Part shown: positions 1 to 7,624 of the stretch, in pieces
Layout: each line of letters starts with the position of its first letter
Position numbering within the stretch: the first letter of the stretch is position 1
The notes under the pieces: model-generated
What the model saw: only the letters and a program-made list of their open reading frames with translations
Told to the model about the DNA's origin: nothing
Databases searched by the model: none
Translations under genes and position numbers: made by a program
Origin: Gordonia polyisoprenivorans
Lineage (GTDB): Bacteria > Actinomycetota > Actinomycetes > Mycobacteriales > Mycobacteriaceae
Direction of reading: 5' to 3'
Length of the DNA stretch: 64,000 bases
NCBI RefSeq assembly: GCF_017654315.1
Contig: NZ_CP072203.1
Span: 5,270,001-5,334,000, forward strand

Positions 1-606
1 CTTGGCCTCCACATCGGAGAACTCCACTCCCGGAGCCAATTCGACGACGTCGAATCCCGTTCCGGTGACGTCGAAGACACCGAGATCGGTGATCACCCTA
101 CTCACCACCGCCTTACCGGTCAGCGGCAACGAGCACTCCGCGACGAGCTTCGGGTCGCCCTTCTTGCTGACGTGCTCCATCAGCACGATGACCTGTCCGG
201 CGCCGTTGACAAGATCCATGGCACCGCCGATGCCCTTGACCATCGCGCCGGGCACCATCCAGTTGGCCAGATCACCGTTCGCCGACACCTGCATGCCACC
301 GAGGACCGCGACGTCGACGTGACCGCCGCGGATCATCGAGAAGCTGGTGGCGGAATCGAAATACGACGCACCGGGCAGCACCGACACGGTTTGCTTGCCC
401 GCGTTGATCAGATCGGGGTCGACCTCGTCGTCGTACGGGAACGGCCCCACCCCGAGGATGCCGTTCTCGGCGTGCAGCACGATGTCGGAATCGGCGGGCA
501 TGTGATCGGGGATGAGCGTCGGCAGCCCGATCCCCAGATTGACGTAGTCGCCGGGACGCAACTCGCGTGCCGCGCGGGCGGCCATCTCGGTGCGGGTCCA
601 GGTCAT
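1..606 (-). CDS. pcaJ: 3-oxoacid (3-oxoadipate) CoA-transferase subunit B, 3' end cut
   Basis: Beta subunit of the transferase that activates 3-oxoadipate with CoA from succinyl-CoA, a late step of protocatechuate/catechol breakdown in the cytoplasm. Reading the minus strand from ATG at 604-606 (preceded by a GAGGAG ribosome site) gives [13 protein letters not shown] and the family motif [11 protein letters not shown], with the catalytic Glu near residue 47. [18 protein letters not shown] follows. 202 residues are present and the frame is still open at base 1, so only a short C-terminal tail is missing. It lies 52 bp downstream of the alpha subunit in the same operon. A role with acetoacetate instead of 3-oxoadipate cannot be excluded from sequence alone, but pcaD and pcaF alongside favour 3-oxoadipate. 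Confidence 0.93.
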   Translation of the reverse strand, partial: MTWTRTEMAARAARELRPGDYVNLGIGLPTLIPDHMPADSDIVLHAENGILGVGPFPYDDEVDPDLINAGKQTVSVLPGASYFDSATSFSMIRGGHVDVAVLGGMQVSANGDLANWMVPGAMVKGIGGAMDLVNGAGQVIVLMEHVSKKGDPKLVAECSLPLTGKAVVSRVITDLGVFDVTGTGFDVVELAPGVEFSDVEAK

Positions 607-658
607 GATGTTCTCCTCGGAAAGTGAAGGGTGGCAGTCGATCGGGCGGGTCGGGAGA

Positions 659-1441
659 TCACGCCGAGACGGCCGCCGGCCGCTCCCGGATGGTGCGGTG
701 CTCGATTCCCTTGTCGGCGGCCTGTTCCGGGGTGAGCTCGACGATCCGCTTGACGAAGATCCCCGGCAGGTGGATCTGATCGGGGCCGAGTTCACCGACC
801 TGCACCACCTTCTCGGCTTCGACGATGGTGATCCGCCCCGACATCGCGGCGGGCGGATTGAAGTTGCGGGCGGCGGCGTGGAAGCAGCAGTTGCCCGCCG
901 TGTCGACGACGGCGGCACGCACCAGGGCGTAGTCGGTGACGATGGACTCCTCGAGCACCATCTCCTGACCGTTGAAGGTGCGGACCTCCTTGGCCGGTGA
1001 CGCCAGCGCGACCGAACCGTCGGAGTTGTATCGCCACGGCAGACCACCGTCGGCGACGAGGGTACCGACGCCGGTCGGGGTGAAGAACGCGCCGATCCCG
1101 CTGCCGCCGGCCCGCATCCGTTCGGCCAGCGTTCCCTGTGGGGTGAGCTCGACGGTGACCTCACCGGCGAGGAACTGGCGGCCGAACTCCTTGTTCTCGC
1201 CGATGTAGGAGGCGATCACCTTGTCGATTCGCCTGGCCTCCAACAGGAGTCCGAGACCCGCGCCGTCGACGCCACAGTTGTTGCTGACGATGGTCAGGTT
1301 CCCGGCACCCTGGGCGAGTAGCGCGTCGATGAGGAACCTGGGGATTCCGGAGAGCCCGAATCCGCCGACCGCGAGACTCGCGCCGTCGGGAATGTCGGCG
1401 ACGGCCTCGGCCGCGGACGCGGCAACCTTGTTGATGCTCAT
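659..1441 (-). CDS. pcaI: 3-oxoacid (3-oxoadipate) CoA-transferase subunit A
   Basis: Alpha subunit (260 residues) that pairs with the downstream subunit B to move CoA from succinyl-CoA to 3-oxoadipate. The start [20 protein letters not shown] is followed by the glycine-rich [20 protein letters not shown] and the YIGENKEF block typical of the family. Its ATG overlaps the pcaD stop as ATGA, which indicates translational coupling within the pcaF-pcaD-pcaI-pcaJ operon. Length and motif order are normal for a separate alpha chain. Confidence 0.94.
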   Translation of the reverse strand: MSINKVAASAAEAVADIPDGASLAVGGFGLSGIPRFLIDALLAQGAGNLTIVSNNCGVDGAGLGLLLEARRIDKVIASYIGENKEFGRQFLAGEVTVELTPQGTLAERMRAGGSGIGAFFTPTGVGTLVADGGLPWRYNSDGSVALASPAKEVRTFNGQEMVLEESIVTDYALVRAAVVDTAGNCCFHAAARNFNPPAAMSGRITIVEAEKVVQVGELGPDQIHLPGIFVKRIVELTPEQAADKGIEHRTIRERPAAVSA

Positions 1442-2214
1442 GACTTCTCCAGATGTTCGATGAGGGCGGCAGTGATGGTGGCGGGCTGTTCGACGTTGGC
1501 CAGGTGTGCCGCGTCGTCGACGACGAGCAGCGTGCCGTCGGCAACGGCGTCGACGATGTCGGCGAGCATCTGCGGCGGGGTGGCCGGGTCGTCGGCGCCG
1601 GCGATCGCGAGGGTCGGCGCGGTGATCGCGGAGATCTCGTCGCGTTGATCCATCGCGGCGATGGCCTCGCAGCAGCCCGCGTACCCTTCGGCCGGGGTGG
1701 CGGCGATCATGTCCCGGTAGTAGGCCAATCGGTCCGAATTCGACTTGTCGGCAAGGAATCCCGGGCTGAACCAGCGGCTGAGTACGCCGTCGGCGACGGC
1801 GACCGATCCACCGTCGCGTACCACCGCGGCGCGGTCGGTCCACCCGGCCGCCGGCCCCAGATACGTTGAGGTACAAAGCAATCCGAGGCTGCGCACACGG
1901 TCCGGGTTGCGCGCGGCGACCCGCATCGCGGTCATCCCGCCGAGGGAGAGCCCCACGATGGCGGCCTGCTCGACGCCCAGGCGGTCGAGTAGGGCGATGA
2001 GATCGTCGGCGAGGTCGTCGATCCCGTACGGCCCCTGCGGAACCGGCGACGCCCCGTGTCCCCGGGTGTCATAGCGCACCACCCGGAAGGTCTTCTCGAG
2101 TTCGGGGACCTGAGCGTCCCACATGCGGTGGTCGGAGCCCAGCGAGTTCGACAACACGACGACCGGCGCGTCGGCGGGTCCGCTCACATACGATGCGACC
2201 TCGACCGCGCTCAT
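1438..2214 (-). CDS. pcaD: 3-oxoadipate enol-lactonase
   Basis: Alpha/beta hydrolase of 258 residues that opens 3-oxoadipate enol-lactone to 3-oxoadipate. The nucleophile elbow GLSLGG places the catalytic Ser near residue 90. GADDPATPP supplies the acid, and AAHLANVEQP near the C-terminus the histidine. The segment YAGCCEAIAAMDQRDE is characteristic of PcaD rather than of a general esterase. An in-frame extension upstream reads low-complexity Arg/Gly, so the ATG at 2212-2214 is chosen. It also overlaps the pcaF stop as ATGA. Confidence 0.92.
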   Translation of the reverse strand: MSAVEVASYVSGPADAPVVVLSNSLGSDHRMWDAQVPELEKTFRVVRYDTRGHGASPVPQGPYGIDDLADDLIALLDRLGVEQAAIVGLSLGGMTAMRVAARNPDRVRSLGLLCTSTYLGPAAGWTDRAAVVRDGGSVAVADGVLSRWFSPGFLADKSNSDRLAYYRDMIAATPAEGYAGCCEAIAAMDQRDEISAITAPTLAIAGADDPATPPQMLADIVDAVADGTLLVVDDAAHLANVEQPATITAALIEHLEKS

Positions 2215-3452
2215 CGGATCACCTCGAACACCGCGGCCAGTCCCTGACCGCCGCCGATGCACATGGTTTCCAGGACGTGGCGGGCGTCTCGACGTCGTGC
2301 CTCATACGCCGCGGTCGCCAGGATGCGGGCGCCGGTCGCGCCGATCGGATGCCCCAGCGAGATCCCGGAACCGTTGGGGTTCAGGCGTTCGTCGGTCGGG
2401 TCGATCTCCCATTCGGCGAGGACGGCGAGCACCTGTGCGGCGAAGGCCTCGTTGAGCTCGATCAGATCCATGTCGGCGAGGGTCAGGTCGGCGCGGCCCA
2501 ATGCCGCCGCGGTGGCGCCGACCGGTCCGATCCCCATCTCCTCGGGGGCGCATCCGGTGACGGCCCAGGAACGCAGTGCCAGAAGCGGTGCGAGACCGCA
2601 CTTTTCGGCACCGGCGCGGGTGGTGACGACGCACATGGCCGCGCCGTCGTTCTGGCCGGACGCATTACCGGCGGTGACCGTCGACTCGGGGTCGATGCGG
2701 GAGCGGATGGCGCGCAGCTTCGACAGGCTCGCGAGGTCGGCGTCGGCACGCGGGTGCTCGTCGCGGTCGACGACGGTATCGGGTTTCCCGCGGCGCCCCG
2801 GGATGGCGACGGGCACGAGTTCGTCGGCGAAGCGCCCGGCGTCGTGTGCGGCGATGGCTCTTTCGTGGGAGCGCACCGCGAGTTCGTCCTGCTCGGTGCG
2901 GCTCAGCGAGTATTTCTTGCGCAGGTTCTCGGCGGTCTCGATCATCCCACCGGGCACGGGGTGCGATTGTCCGCCCGCGGTGAGGCGACCCCGATCGAGG
3001 CGGTCCATCAGCTCGACGCCGCCCTGACGCACCCCGGTCCGCAGACCGAGCGCATAGTGCTCGACGTTCGACATCGATTCTGCACCGCCGGCGACGACCA
3101 ATTCGGCTCCCCCGGAGGCGATCTGGGCGGCACCATTGAGGATGGCCTGCAGTCCCGAGCCACATCGGCGGTCCACCTGCATGCCGGGCACGCCGATGCC
3201 GAGACCGGCGTCGAGGGCGGCCATGCGTCCGATGGCGGGCGACTCACCGTTGGCATAGCCCTGTCCGAGGATGACGTCGTCGACATCGCCCTCGCCGAGG
3301 CCGGTCCGCGTGGCGAGTTCGCGTAGCAGTGTCGTCGCCAGGTCGGTGACGGTCAGCGGCGCCAGCGCGCCACCCATCCGGCCCACCGGGGTGCGCAGCG
3401 GGGAGCAGATGACCACATCGGTGGCGGAAGTGCGTGAGGTGCCAGAACTCAT
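2211..3452 (-). CDS. pcaF: Thiolase, probable 3-oxoadipyl-CoA thiolase
   Basis: 413-residue thiolase, first gene of the pca operon. It would split 3-oxoadipyl-CoA into succinyl-CoA and acetyl-CoA. The acyl-accepting Cys is near residue 97 in VDRRCGSGLQAI. GHPIGATGARI gives the His near 368, and CIGGGQGLA near the C-terminus gives the second Cys near 398. The downstream neighbours (enol-lactonase and both transferase subunits) identify the pathway. By sequence alone it could be a general acetyl-CoA acyltransferase. Confidence 0.9.
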   Translation of the reverse strand: MSSGTSRTSATDVVICSPLRTPVGRMGGALAPLTVTDLATTLLRELATRTGLGEGDVDDVILGQGYANGESPAIGRMAALDAGLGIGVPGMQVDRRCGSGLQAILNGAAQIASGGAELVVAGGAESMSNVEHYALGLRTGVRQGGVELMDRLDRGRLTAGGQSHPVPGGMIETAENLRKKYSLSRTEQDELAVRSHERAIAAHDAGRFADELVPVAIPGRRGKPDTVVDRDEHPRADADLASLSKLRAIRSRIDPESTVTAGNASGQNDGAAMCVVTTRAGAEKCGLAPLLALRSWAVTGCAPEEMGIGPVGATAAALGRADLTLADMDLIELNEAFAAQVLAVLAEWEIDPTDERLNPNGSGISLGHPIGATGARILATAAYEARRRDARHVLETMCIGGGQGLAAVFEVIR

Positions 3453-3545
3453 ACTCCGAGGCTAGGCCGCCCCGCTCATATTCTGAAGTACCAAAATCGC
3501 CGCTATTGAGAGCTGCAAAGTATCAACGGTCATAGACTAGCGCCC
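3453..3545. promoter_or_regulatory. Divergent promoter region pcaF / LysR gene
   Basis: 93-bp gap between the divergently transcribed pcaF and the LysR-type regulator, AT-richer than its surroundings. LysR-type regulators usually bind such a shared region at T-N11-A sites, and the segment around 3505-3525 fits that loosely. No convincing palindrome or clear -35/-10 pair stands out by eye. Confidence 0.5.
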
Positions 3546-4436
3546 ATGGAACTGCGCCACCTGCGGTACTTCCGCGCGGTCGCCGAGGAATTGCATTTCG
3601 GCCGGGCCGCGCAACGACTCCACATCGCCCAGCCACCGCTGTCGGCACAGATCCGGCAGCTCGAGGCCGAACTCGGCGTCGAGTTGCTGACCCGCTCGAC
3701 CCGCCGCGTCGAACTGACCCCCGCCGGGACCGCCTATCTCGCGCAGGTCGTCGCCATCCTCGACGCCGTCGAATCCGCCGGCTCGCAAGCGCGACGCATC
3801 GCCGAAGGCCAGGAAGGACACCTGACGATCGGGTGTGTCGGCTCGGCCACCTACTCGCTGCTCCCGCAACTCGTCCGCACACTGCGCGACGAACTCCCCG
3901 GGGTGGAGGTCGCGGTCCGCGGCGAGATGCTGGCGCCCGAACTGCTCTCCGCACTCGAAGAGAGACGGATCGACCTCGCACTGCTACGACCGCCGGTCAC
4001 CGGGACCGACGCGGTGATCGAACCGATCCGTTCCGACCGGCTGATCGTCGCACTCCCCGACAGCCACCGACTCGCCAACCGCGCAGAGCTGTCCGTCGCC
4101 GACCTGGCGACCGACGATCTGATCGCCCACGCCGGACACGGCCGCTCGGTGATGAACTCGGTGATCTCGGGTCTGTGGGCCGACGCGGGGTTCGTGCCAC
4201 GTATCCGCCACGAGGTCGCCGAGACCTCGACGCTGGTCACGCTCGTGGCCGCCGGGCTGGGGGTGGCGATCGTGCCCGCACCCACCGCCGCCCTCGACAT
4301 CGCCGGCGTGCGCTACGCCGACCTCATCCCGCACACCAGCGTCGAACTCGTCGCCGCACGACCCGCTCTGGTGCACTCACCGGTGGTCGACCAGGTGGTG
4401 ACGGTGCTGCATCGCCTGGCGCAGGCGCCGGGATGA
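3546..4436 (+). CDS. LysR-family transcriptional regulator, likely controlling the pca operon
   Basis: 296 residues with a classic LysR N-terminal winged helix-turn-helix (ELRHLRYFRAVAEELHFGRA, then AAQRLHIAQPPLSAQIRQLE) at residues 2-60, followed by a LysR substrate-binding fold (SIGCVGSATY-like start near residue 92, inducer pocket to about 290). It is transcribed away from pcaF across 93 bp, the usual arrangement for a regulator of the adjacent catabolic operon. The inducer is inferred to be a pathway intermediate such as cis,cis-muconate or 3-oxoadipate. Sequence does not decide which. Confidence 0.9.
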   Translation: MELRHLRYFRAVAEELHFGRAAQRLHIAQPPLSAQIRQLEAELGVELLTRSTRRVELTPAGTAYLAQVVAILDAVESAGSQARRIAEGQEGHLTIGCVGSATYSLLPQLVRTLRDELPGVEVAVRGEMLAPELLSALEERRIDLALLRPPVTGTDAVIEPIRSDRLIVALPDSHRLANRAELSVADLATDDLIAHAGHGRSVMNSVISGLWADAGFVPRIRHEVAETSTLVTLVAAGLGVAIVPAPTAALDIAGVRYADLIPHTSVELVAARPALVHSPVVDQVVTVLHRLAQAPG

Positions 4437-4466
4437 GCGCTACCCGGGCCCGTCAATAGCCTGGAA

Positions 4467-4496
4467 ACTCAATAACCCAGAGACTCAATAACCCAG
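4467..4496. repeat. Tandem duplication across the stop codon of the RnfD-like gene
   Basis: ACTCAATAACCCAG occurs at 4467-4480 and again at 4483-4496, a 16-bp period. On the minus strand the second copy encodes the last residues and TGA of the membrane reductase. The first copy repeats that end just downstream, so the duplication is silent. Confidence 0.85.
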
Positions 4497-6071
4497 GAAT
4501 GCGTCGGTGCGAATCCGCCAGAACGCCCAGCGGGTTGTGGTGTCGGTGCGGCGAATGGTGGCGGCGGTGGTGCGCACGAACGCGGGATTGCCCGACACGA
4601 GATAGTGCGCCTCACCGGAGTGCACCGCACGCCCGACGAGGTCGACCAGCGCCGCGGGTTCGGCGATACCCGCGGCCAGCCCTGCGTCGGCGATGATCTC
4701 GACCCGCGCGCCGGCGGCCCGCAGGATGTCGAAATCGTCGTCGTACACCGTCCGCTCGGCGGCACCGACGACGTGGACGACCGTCAGCCACGACAGGTCG
4801 GGGCGGCCGTCACCGAGCGTCAGTGTGCGCAGCATCGATCGGTACGGGGTGATACCGATCCCCGCGGCCAGTAACACCAGTGGGTGCCGGCCGACCCGGC
4901 GCTCGAGGGTGAAATCGCCGCCGGTCGCGTCGAGATACAGCCTGCTCCGCCGGGATTCGACGAGATCGGACTTGAAGGCGGACACCTGCGCCGATGGCAC
5001 GGTGAATGCGAACTCGACCGGGTTCTCCCCCGGCGCCTCGGCGTAGGAGAACACGCGACGGGTGCGCTGCCACAGCGGCGCCGACCACCGCGGCGCCGAC
5101 ACCATCGCCCACTGGCCGGGCGCGAACCGCAACGGCGAGGTCGTGTGCGCGCGAACTCGATAGGTGTTCTCGGCGATGCGGTCGACACGGGTGTCGAGCA
5201 CCACCCGCCCCGCTCCGCGCTGGGCGACCAACCGGACCGCGAAGGCGTAGACACATCCGACGCCGAGCGCGATCTGCGGCACGAACTCCAGCGAATAGGT
5301 GTCGGTGATCTCGAAGGTCTGCTGCCAATTCATCAGCACCGCAACGATGATCGCGTACACCGCCCGGTGGATACGCGTGGTCGGCGAGGTCAACGGCTCG
5401 GGCAGCATGACGGCCGCGAGGAACAGTGTGGGCGACGAGACGAACACGAACTGCAGATCCTGACCGCCCTGCGTCACCTGCAACACACCGACGGTGGCCA
5501 GCGTCGCCAGCACGAAGACCGTGACGAGCCACCATTCGCGCAACGCGGTCACCAGCAGGACGCCGATGATGAGCATCGGATAGAACAGCGGCTCCGCGGC
5601 CACCCACCAGAACGGCGAACTCAGCGGCACCCCACCGATACTCACCCCGGCATAGGCGACCGCGTACGCGGCGATCGCCCCGACGACGGCCGGGTTGAGG
5701 ATCAACCGGCGACGCCACACCACCACGTATTTGCTGATCGCCGCGGCGCCCGCGGCGATCACCATCGACACCGCCGAGGCCGCATCCGAGACACCTGGCA
5801 TGAGGAAGAACAGGATCAACGCCGTGATCGCCCACGAATCCGCACCCGGCGGTACCCGCACCAGCGCCGCACACAGGTAGGTTCCGGCGCCCGTGACGGC
5901 CAGTGCGATCACCAGAGACACCAGCAATTGTTCTGGGGTGTAGGCGAAATCGTTGTCGACGGCGGCGACGATGAACGACACGACGGCCAGTGCGAGCAGC
6001 GCGAGCAGCACCGCGCGATGCATGGTCAGCCATCGCGGTGACAGACTGCTGCGCAGTGACGGACTCGTCAT
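4485..6071 (-). CDS. RnfD/NqrB-like membrane protein fused to a FAD/NAD(P)-binding reductase domain
   Basis: 528 residues. Residues about 18-285 form roughly eight to ten membrane segments resembling the RnfD/NqrB family. LPEPLTSPTTR at about 223-233 resembles the RnfD/NqrB loop that can carry covalent FMN on Thr. Residues about 295-528 are a ferredoxin-reductase-like domain: RVFSYAEAPG for flavin binding, then LLAAGIGITPYRSML for NAD(P)H. The protein could carry electrons from cytoplasmic NAD(P)H through the membrane to flavins outside. The neighbours ApbE (4-bp overlap) and an FMN-binding lipoprotein make a complete module. Substrate and terminal acceptor are unknown. The start is the ATG at 6069-6071. 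Confidence 0.85.
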   Translation of the reverse strand: MTSPSLRSSLSPRWLTMHRAVLLALLALAVVSFIVAAVDNDFAYTPEQLLVSLVIALAVTGAGTYLCAALVRVPPGADSWAITALILFFLMPGVSDAASAVSMVIAAGAAAISKYVVVWRRRLILNPAVVGAIAAYAVAYAGVSIGGVPLSSPFWWVAAEPLFYPMLIIGVLLVTALREWWLVTVFVLATLATVGVLQVTQGGQDLQFVFVSSPTLFLAAVMLPEPLTSPTTRIHRAVYAIIVAVLMNWQQTFEITDTYSLEFVPQIALGVGCVYAFAVRLVAQRGAGRVVLDTRVDRIAENTYRVRAHTTSPLRFAPGQWAMVSAPRWSAPLWQRTRRVFSYAEAPGENPVEFAFTVPSAQVSAFKSDLVESRRSRLYLDATGGDFTLERRVGRHPLVLLAAGIGITPYRSMLRTLTLGDGRPDLSWLTVVHVVGAAERTVYDDDFDILRAAGARVEIIADAGLAAGIAEPAALVDLVGRAVHSGEAHYLVSGNPAFVRTTAATIRRTDTTTRWAFWRIRTDAFLGY

Positions 6072-7054
6072 ACGAACAGCTCCAATCCGGGGATCGAGGT
6101 GTGCTCGACGACTCCGTTGCCGCGAATCGTCACATGGTCGGGTAGGTCGGTGCCGGCGAACCGGAACCCGGCGATGTCGGAGCCGACCGACAGTGCCGAC
6201 GTCCGCCCGTGACGCGCACCGAGGCCGATCAATTCCGTTGCCGCCGTGAAGAACAGCGCGGTCGCGAGGCCGTCCGCGGTCATCGCGTCGGCCGCGTACA
6301 CCCAGGTGGCCATGACCTCACGGGTGGGGGCGGCCGTCGTCGGGTCGACGATGTGGTGCCAGTCGCCCCACATGCGACGGTTGGCCGCAGACGCGCACAG
6401 CGCACCCCCGGTCAATTCGACGAGTCCGATCGCCTTGGTCGGGTCGAGGGGGTGTTCGAGGGCGATCCGTACCGGTTCGTCGCGCGGCGAGATCACCATG
6501 TCCCCGCCGGCGTCGACGAGGTAGCGCTCGGTGTGGTCGGCGACGATCGACGCCACCCGGTCGACCGCGAAGCCCTTGCCGGCTGCCCCGACGTCGAGCA
6601 GGACAGGGGTGTGGACCACCAATTCGGTACCGTCCCAGTCGATGACGTCATCCCACGCGGGCGCGGGCACGGCGCGATCGGGCGTCAACGAGTAGTCGGC
6701 GTCGTATCCGGCGTCGTCGAGGATCTGCCCGACCAGCGGGGTGAGGGCACCACCGGTGGCGTCGTAGAGCTCGCGATACCACTCCAGCAGACACCGATCC
6801 TCGCGGGCGAGGCGGTACCGGCCGGCCCTGCGGGACATCTCGGCGACCGTCGAGTCCGGCCGGAAGCGTGACCAGAACCGGTCGATGCGATCGAGTTCGG
6901 CACCCACCGCCGCCCGCACACGATCCGAGAGCGGCCGGTCGGTGGTGATCGCCCAGACCGTGCCGAGCGCCTCGAACGTCCAGTCGCTACTCACCGGGTC
7001 GGTACGCACCGGATCAGGCGCGCGCCTGCGACTTGATCTGGGCGATGGCGTCAT
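6068..7054 (-). CDS. apbE: FAD:protein FMN transferase
   Basis: ApbE family enzyme, which splits FAD and attaches FMN through a phosphoester to Ser/Thr of partner proteins. Visible motifs are FEALGTVWAI near the N-terminus, LLDVGAAGKGFAVDRVA, YLVDAGGDM, HHIVDPTTAAPT and the metal-site segment AMTADGLATALF. No lipoprotein or Sec signal is apparent, unlike many ApbE proteins, so its compartment is uncertain. The start is uncertain: ATG at 7052-7054 is used, with GTG alternatives at 7063 and 7009, none with a good ribosome site. It overlaps the FMN-binding gene upstream and the RnfD-like gene downstream (ATGA). Confidence 0.9.
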   Translation of the reverse strand: MTPSPRSSRRRAPDPVRTDPVSSDWTFEALGTVWAITTDRPLSDRVRAAVGAELDRIDRFWSRFRPDSTVAEMSRRAGRYRLAREDRCLLEWYRELYDATGGALTPLVGQILDDAGYDADYSLTPDRAVPAPAWDDVIDWDGTELVVHTPVLLDVGAAGKGFAVDRVASIVADHTERYLVDAGGDMVISPRDEPVRIALEHPLDPTKAIGLVELTGGALCASAANRRMWGDWHHIVDPTTAAPTREVMATWVYAADAMTADGLATALFFTAATELIGLGARHGRTSALSVGSDIAGFRFAGTDLPDHVTIRGNGVVEHTSIPGLELFV

Positions 7055-7514
7055 TGAAGCCACCGGAGGTCAGTGACGATCCGGACACCTTGTGCACGTC
7101 GAGATCGTCGATGTTCTTGCCGACCACCTCGGAGTTGATCCCGCTGGCGAACTTCGCCTGGAACTCGGCCGACGTTCCGCGGGTCTGGCTGCGATCCAGA
7201 TCGACCTTGGTGATCGTCGAATCATCGAGCGTGACGGTCACACCGATCTGCTGCGGGCCGCCCGGGGAGACGTAGTGACCGGTGGCGCTGAAGGTTCCGT
7301 TCTTGTACTCGCCGGAGCCGCCGGCGGCACTGGTCGCCGAGGTGCCCGAGGCCGCCGCACCGGTGCTCTGGGTGGTGTCGGAGGCGGTCGCGTCGTCGGA
7401 ACCGCATGCGGCGGTCGCCAGGCCGAGCGCGGCTACGGCGGCAACCACCCCGGTCGCGCGGGTCACGGTCACGAACTCATCTTTGCGGACCATGGTCCGG
7501 ATTGATCGGGTCAT
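7014..7514 (-). CDS. FMN-binding domain lipoprotein, probable ApbE substrate
   Basis: 166 residues: a signal peptide ending in ALGLATAAC (lipidated Cys near residue 37), a Ser/Thr/Gly-rich linker, then an FMN_bind domain (YKNGTFSATGHYVSPGG to the C-terminus). The near-terminal SGSSLTSGGF fits the ApbE acceptor consensus, with Thr about 149 as the likely FMN site. The lipobox is weak because Thr is at -3. The ATG at 7512-7514 has GGGGAA upstream. An internal ATG at 7491-7493 or a GTG nearer the hydrophobic core is possible. It is the first gene of the three-gene flavin module and probably sits on the outer face of the membrane. Confidence 0.88.
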   Translation of the reverse strand: MTRSIRTMVRKDEFVTVTRATGVVAAVAALGLATAACGSDDATASDTTQSTGAAASGTSATSAAGGSGEYKNGTFSATGHYVSPGGPQQIGVTVTLDDSTITKVDLDRSQTRGTSAEFQAKFASGINSEVVGKNIDDLDVHKVSGSSLTSGGFNDAIAQIKSQARA

Positions 7515-7624
7515 GGTTCCCCATTCTGGGGCACGATCACCGTCCGGCGCCTCCCCTGAGGCCGATGTCTTAGGGTATCCCAAGAAACCTCGCAGGGACC
7601 TGCCGGTTTCGCGCATCGGATGGA

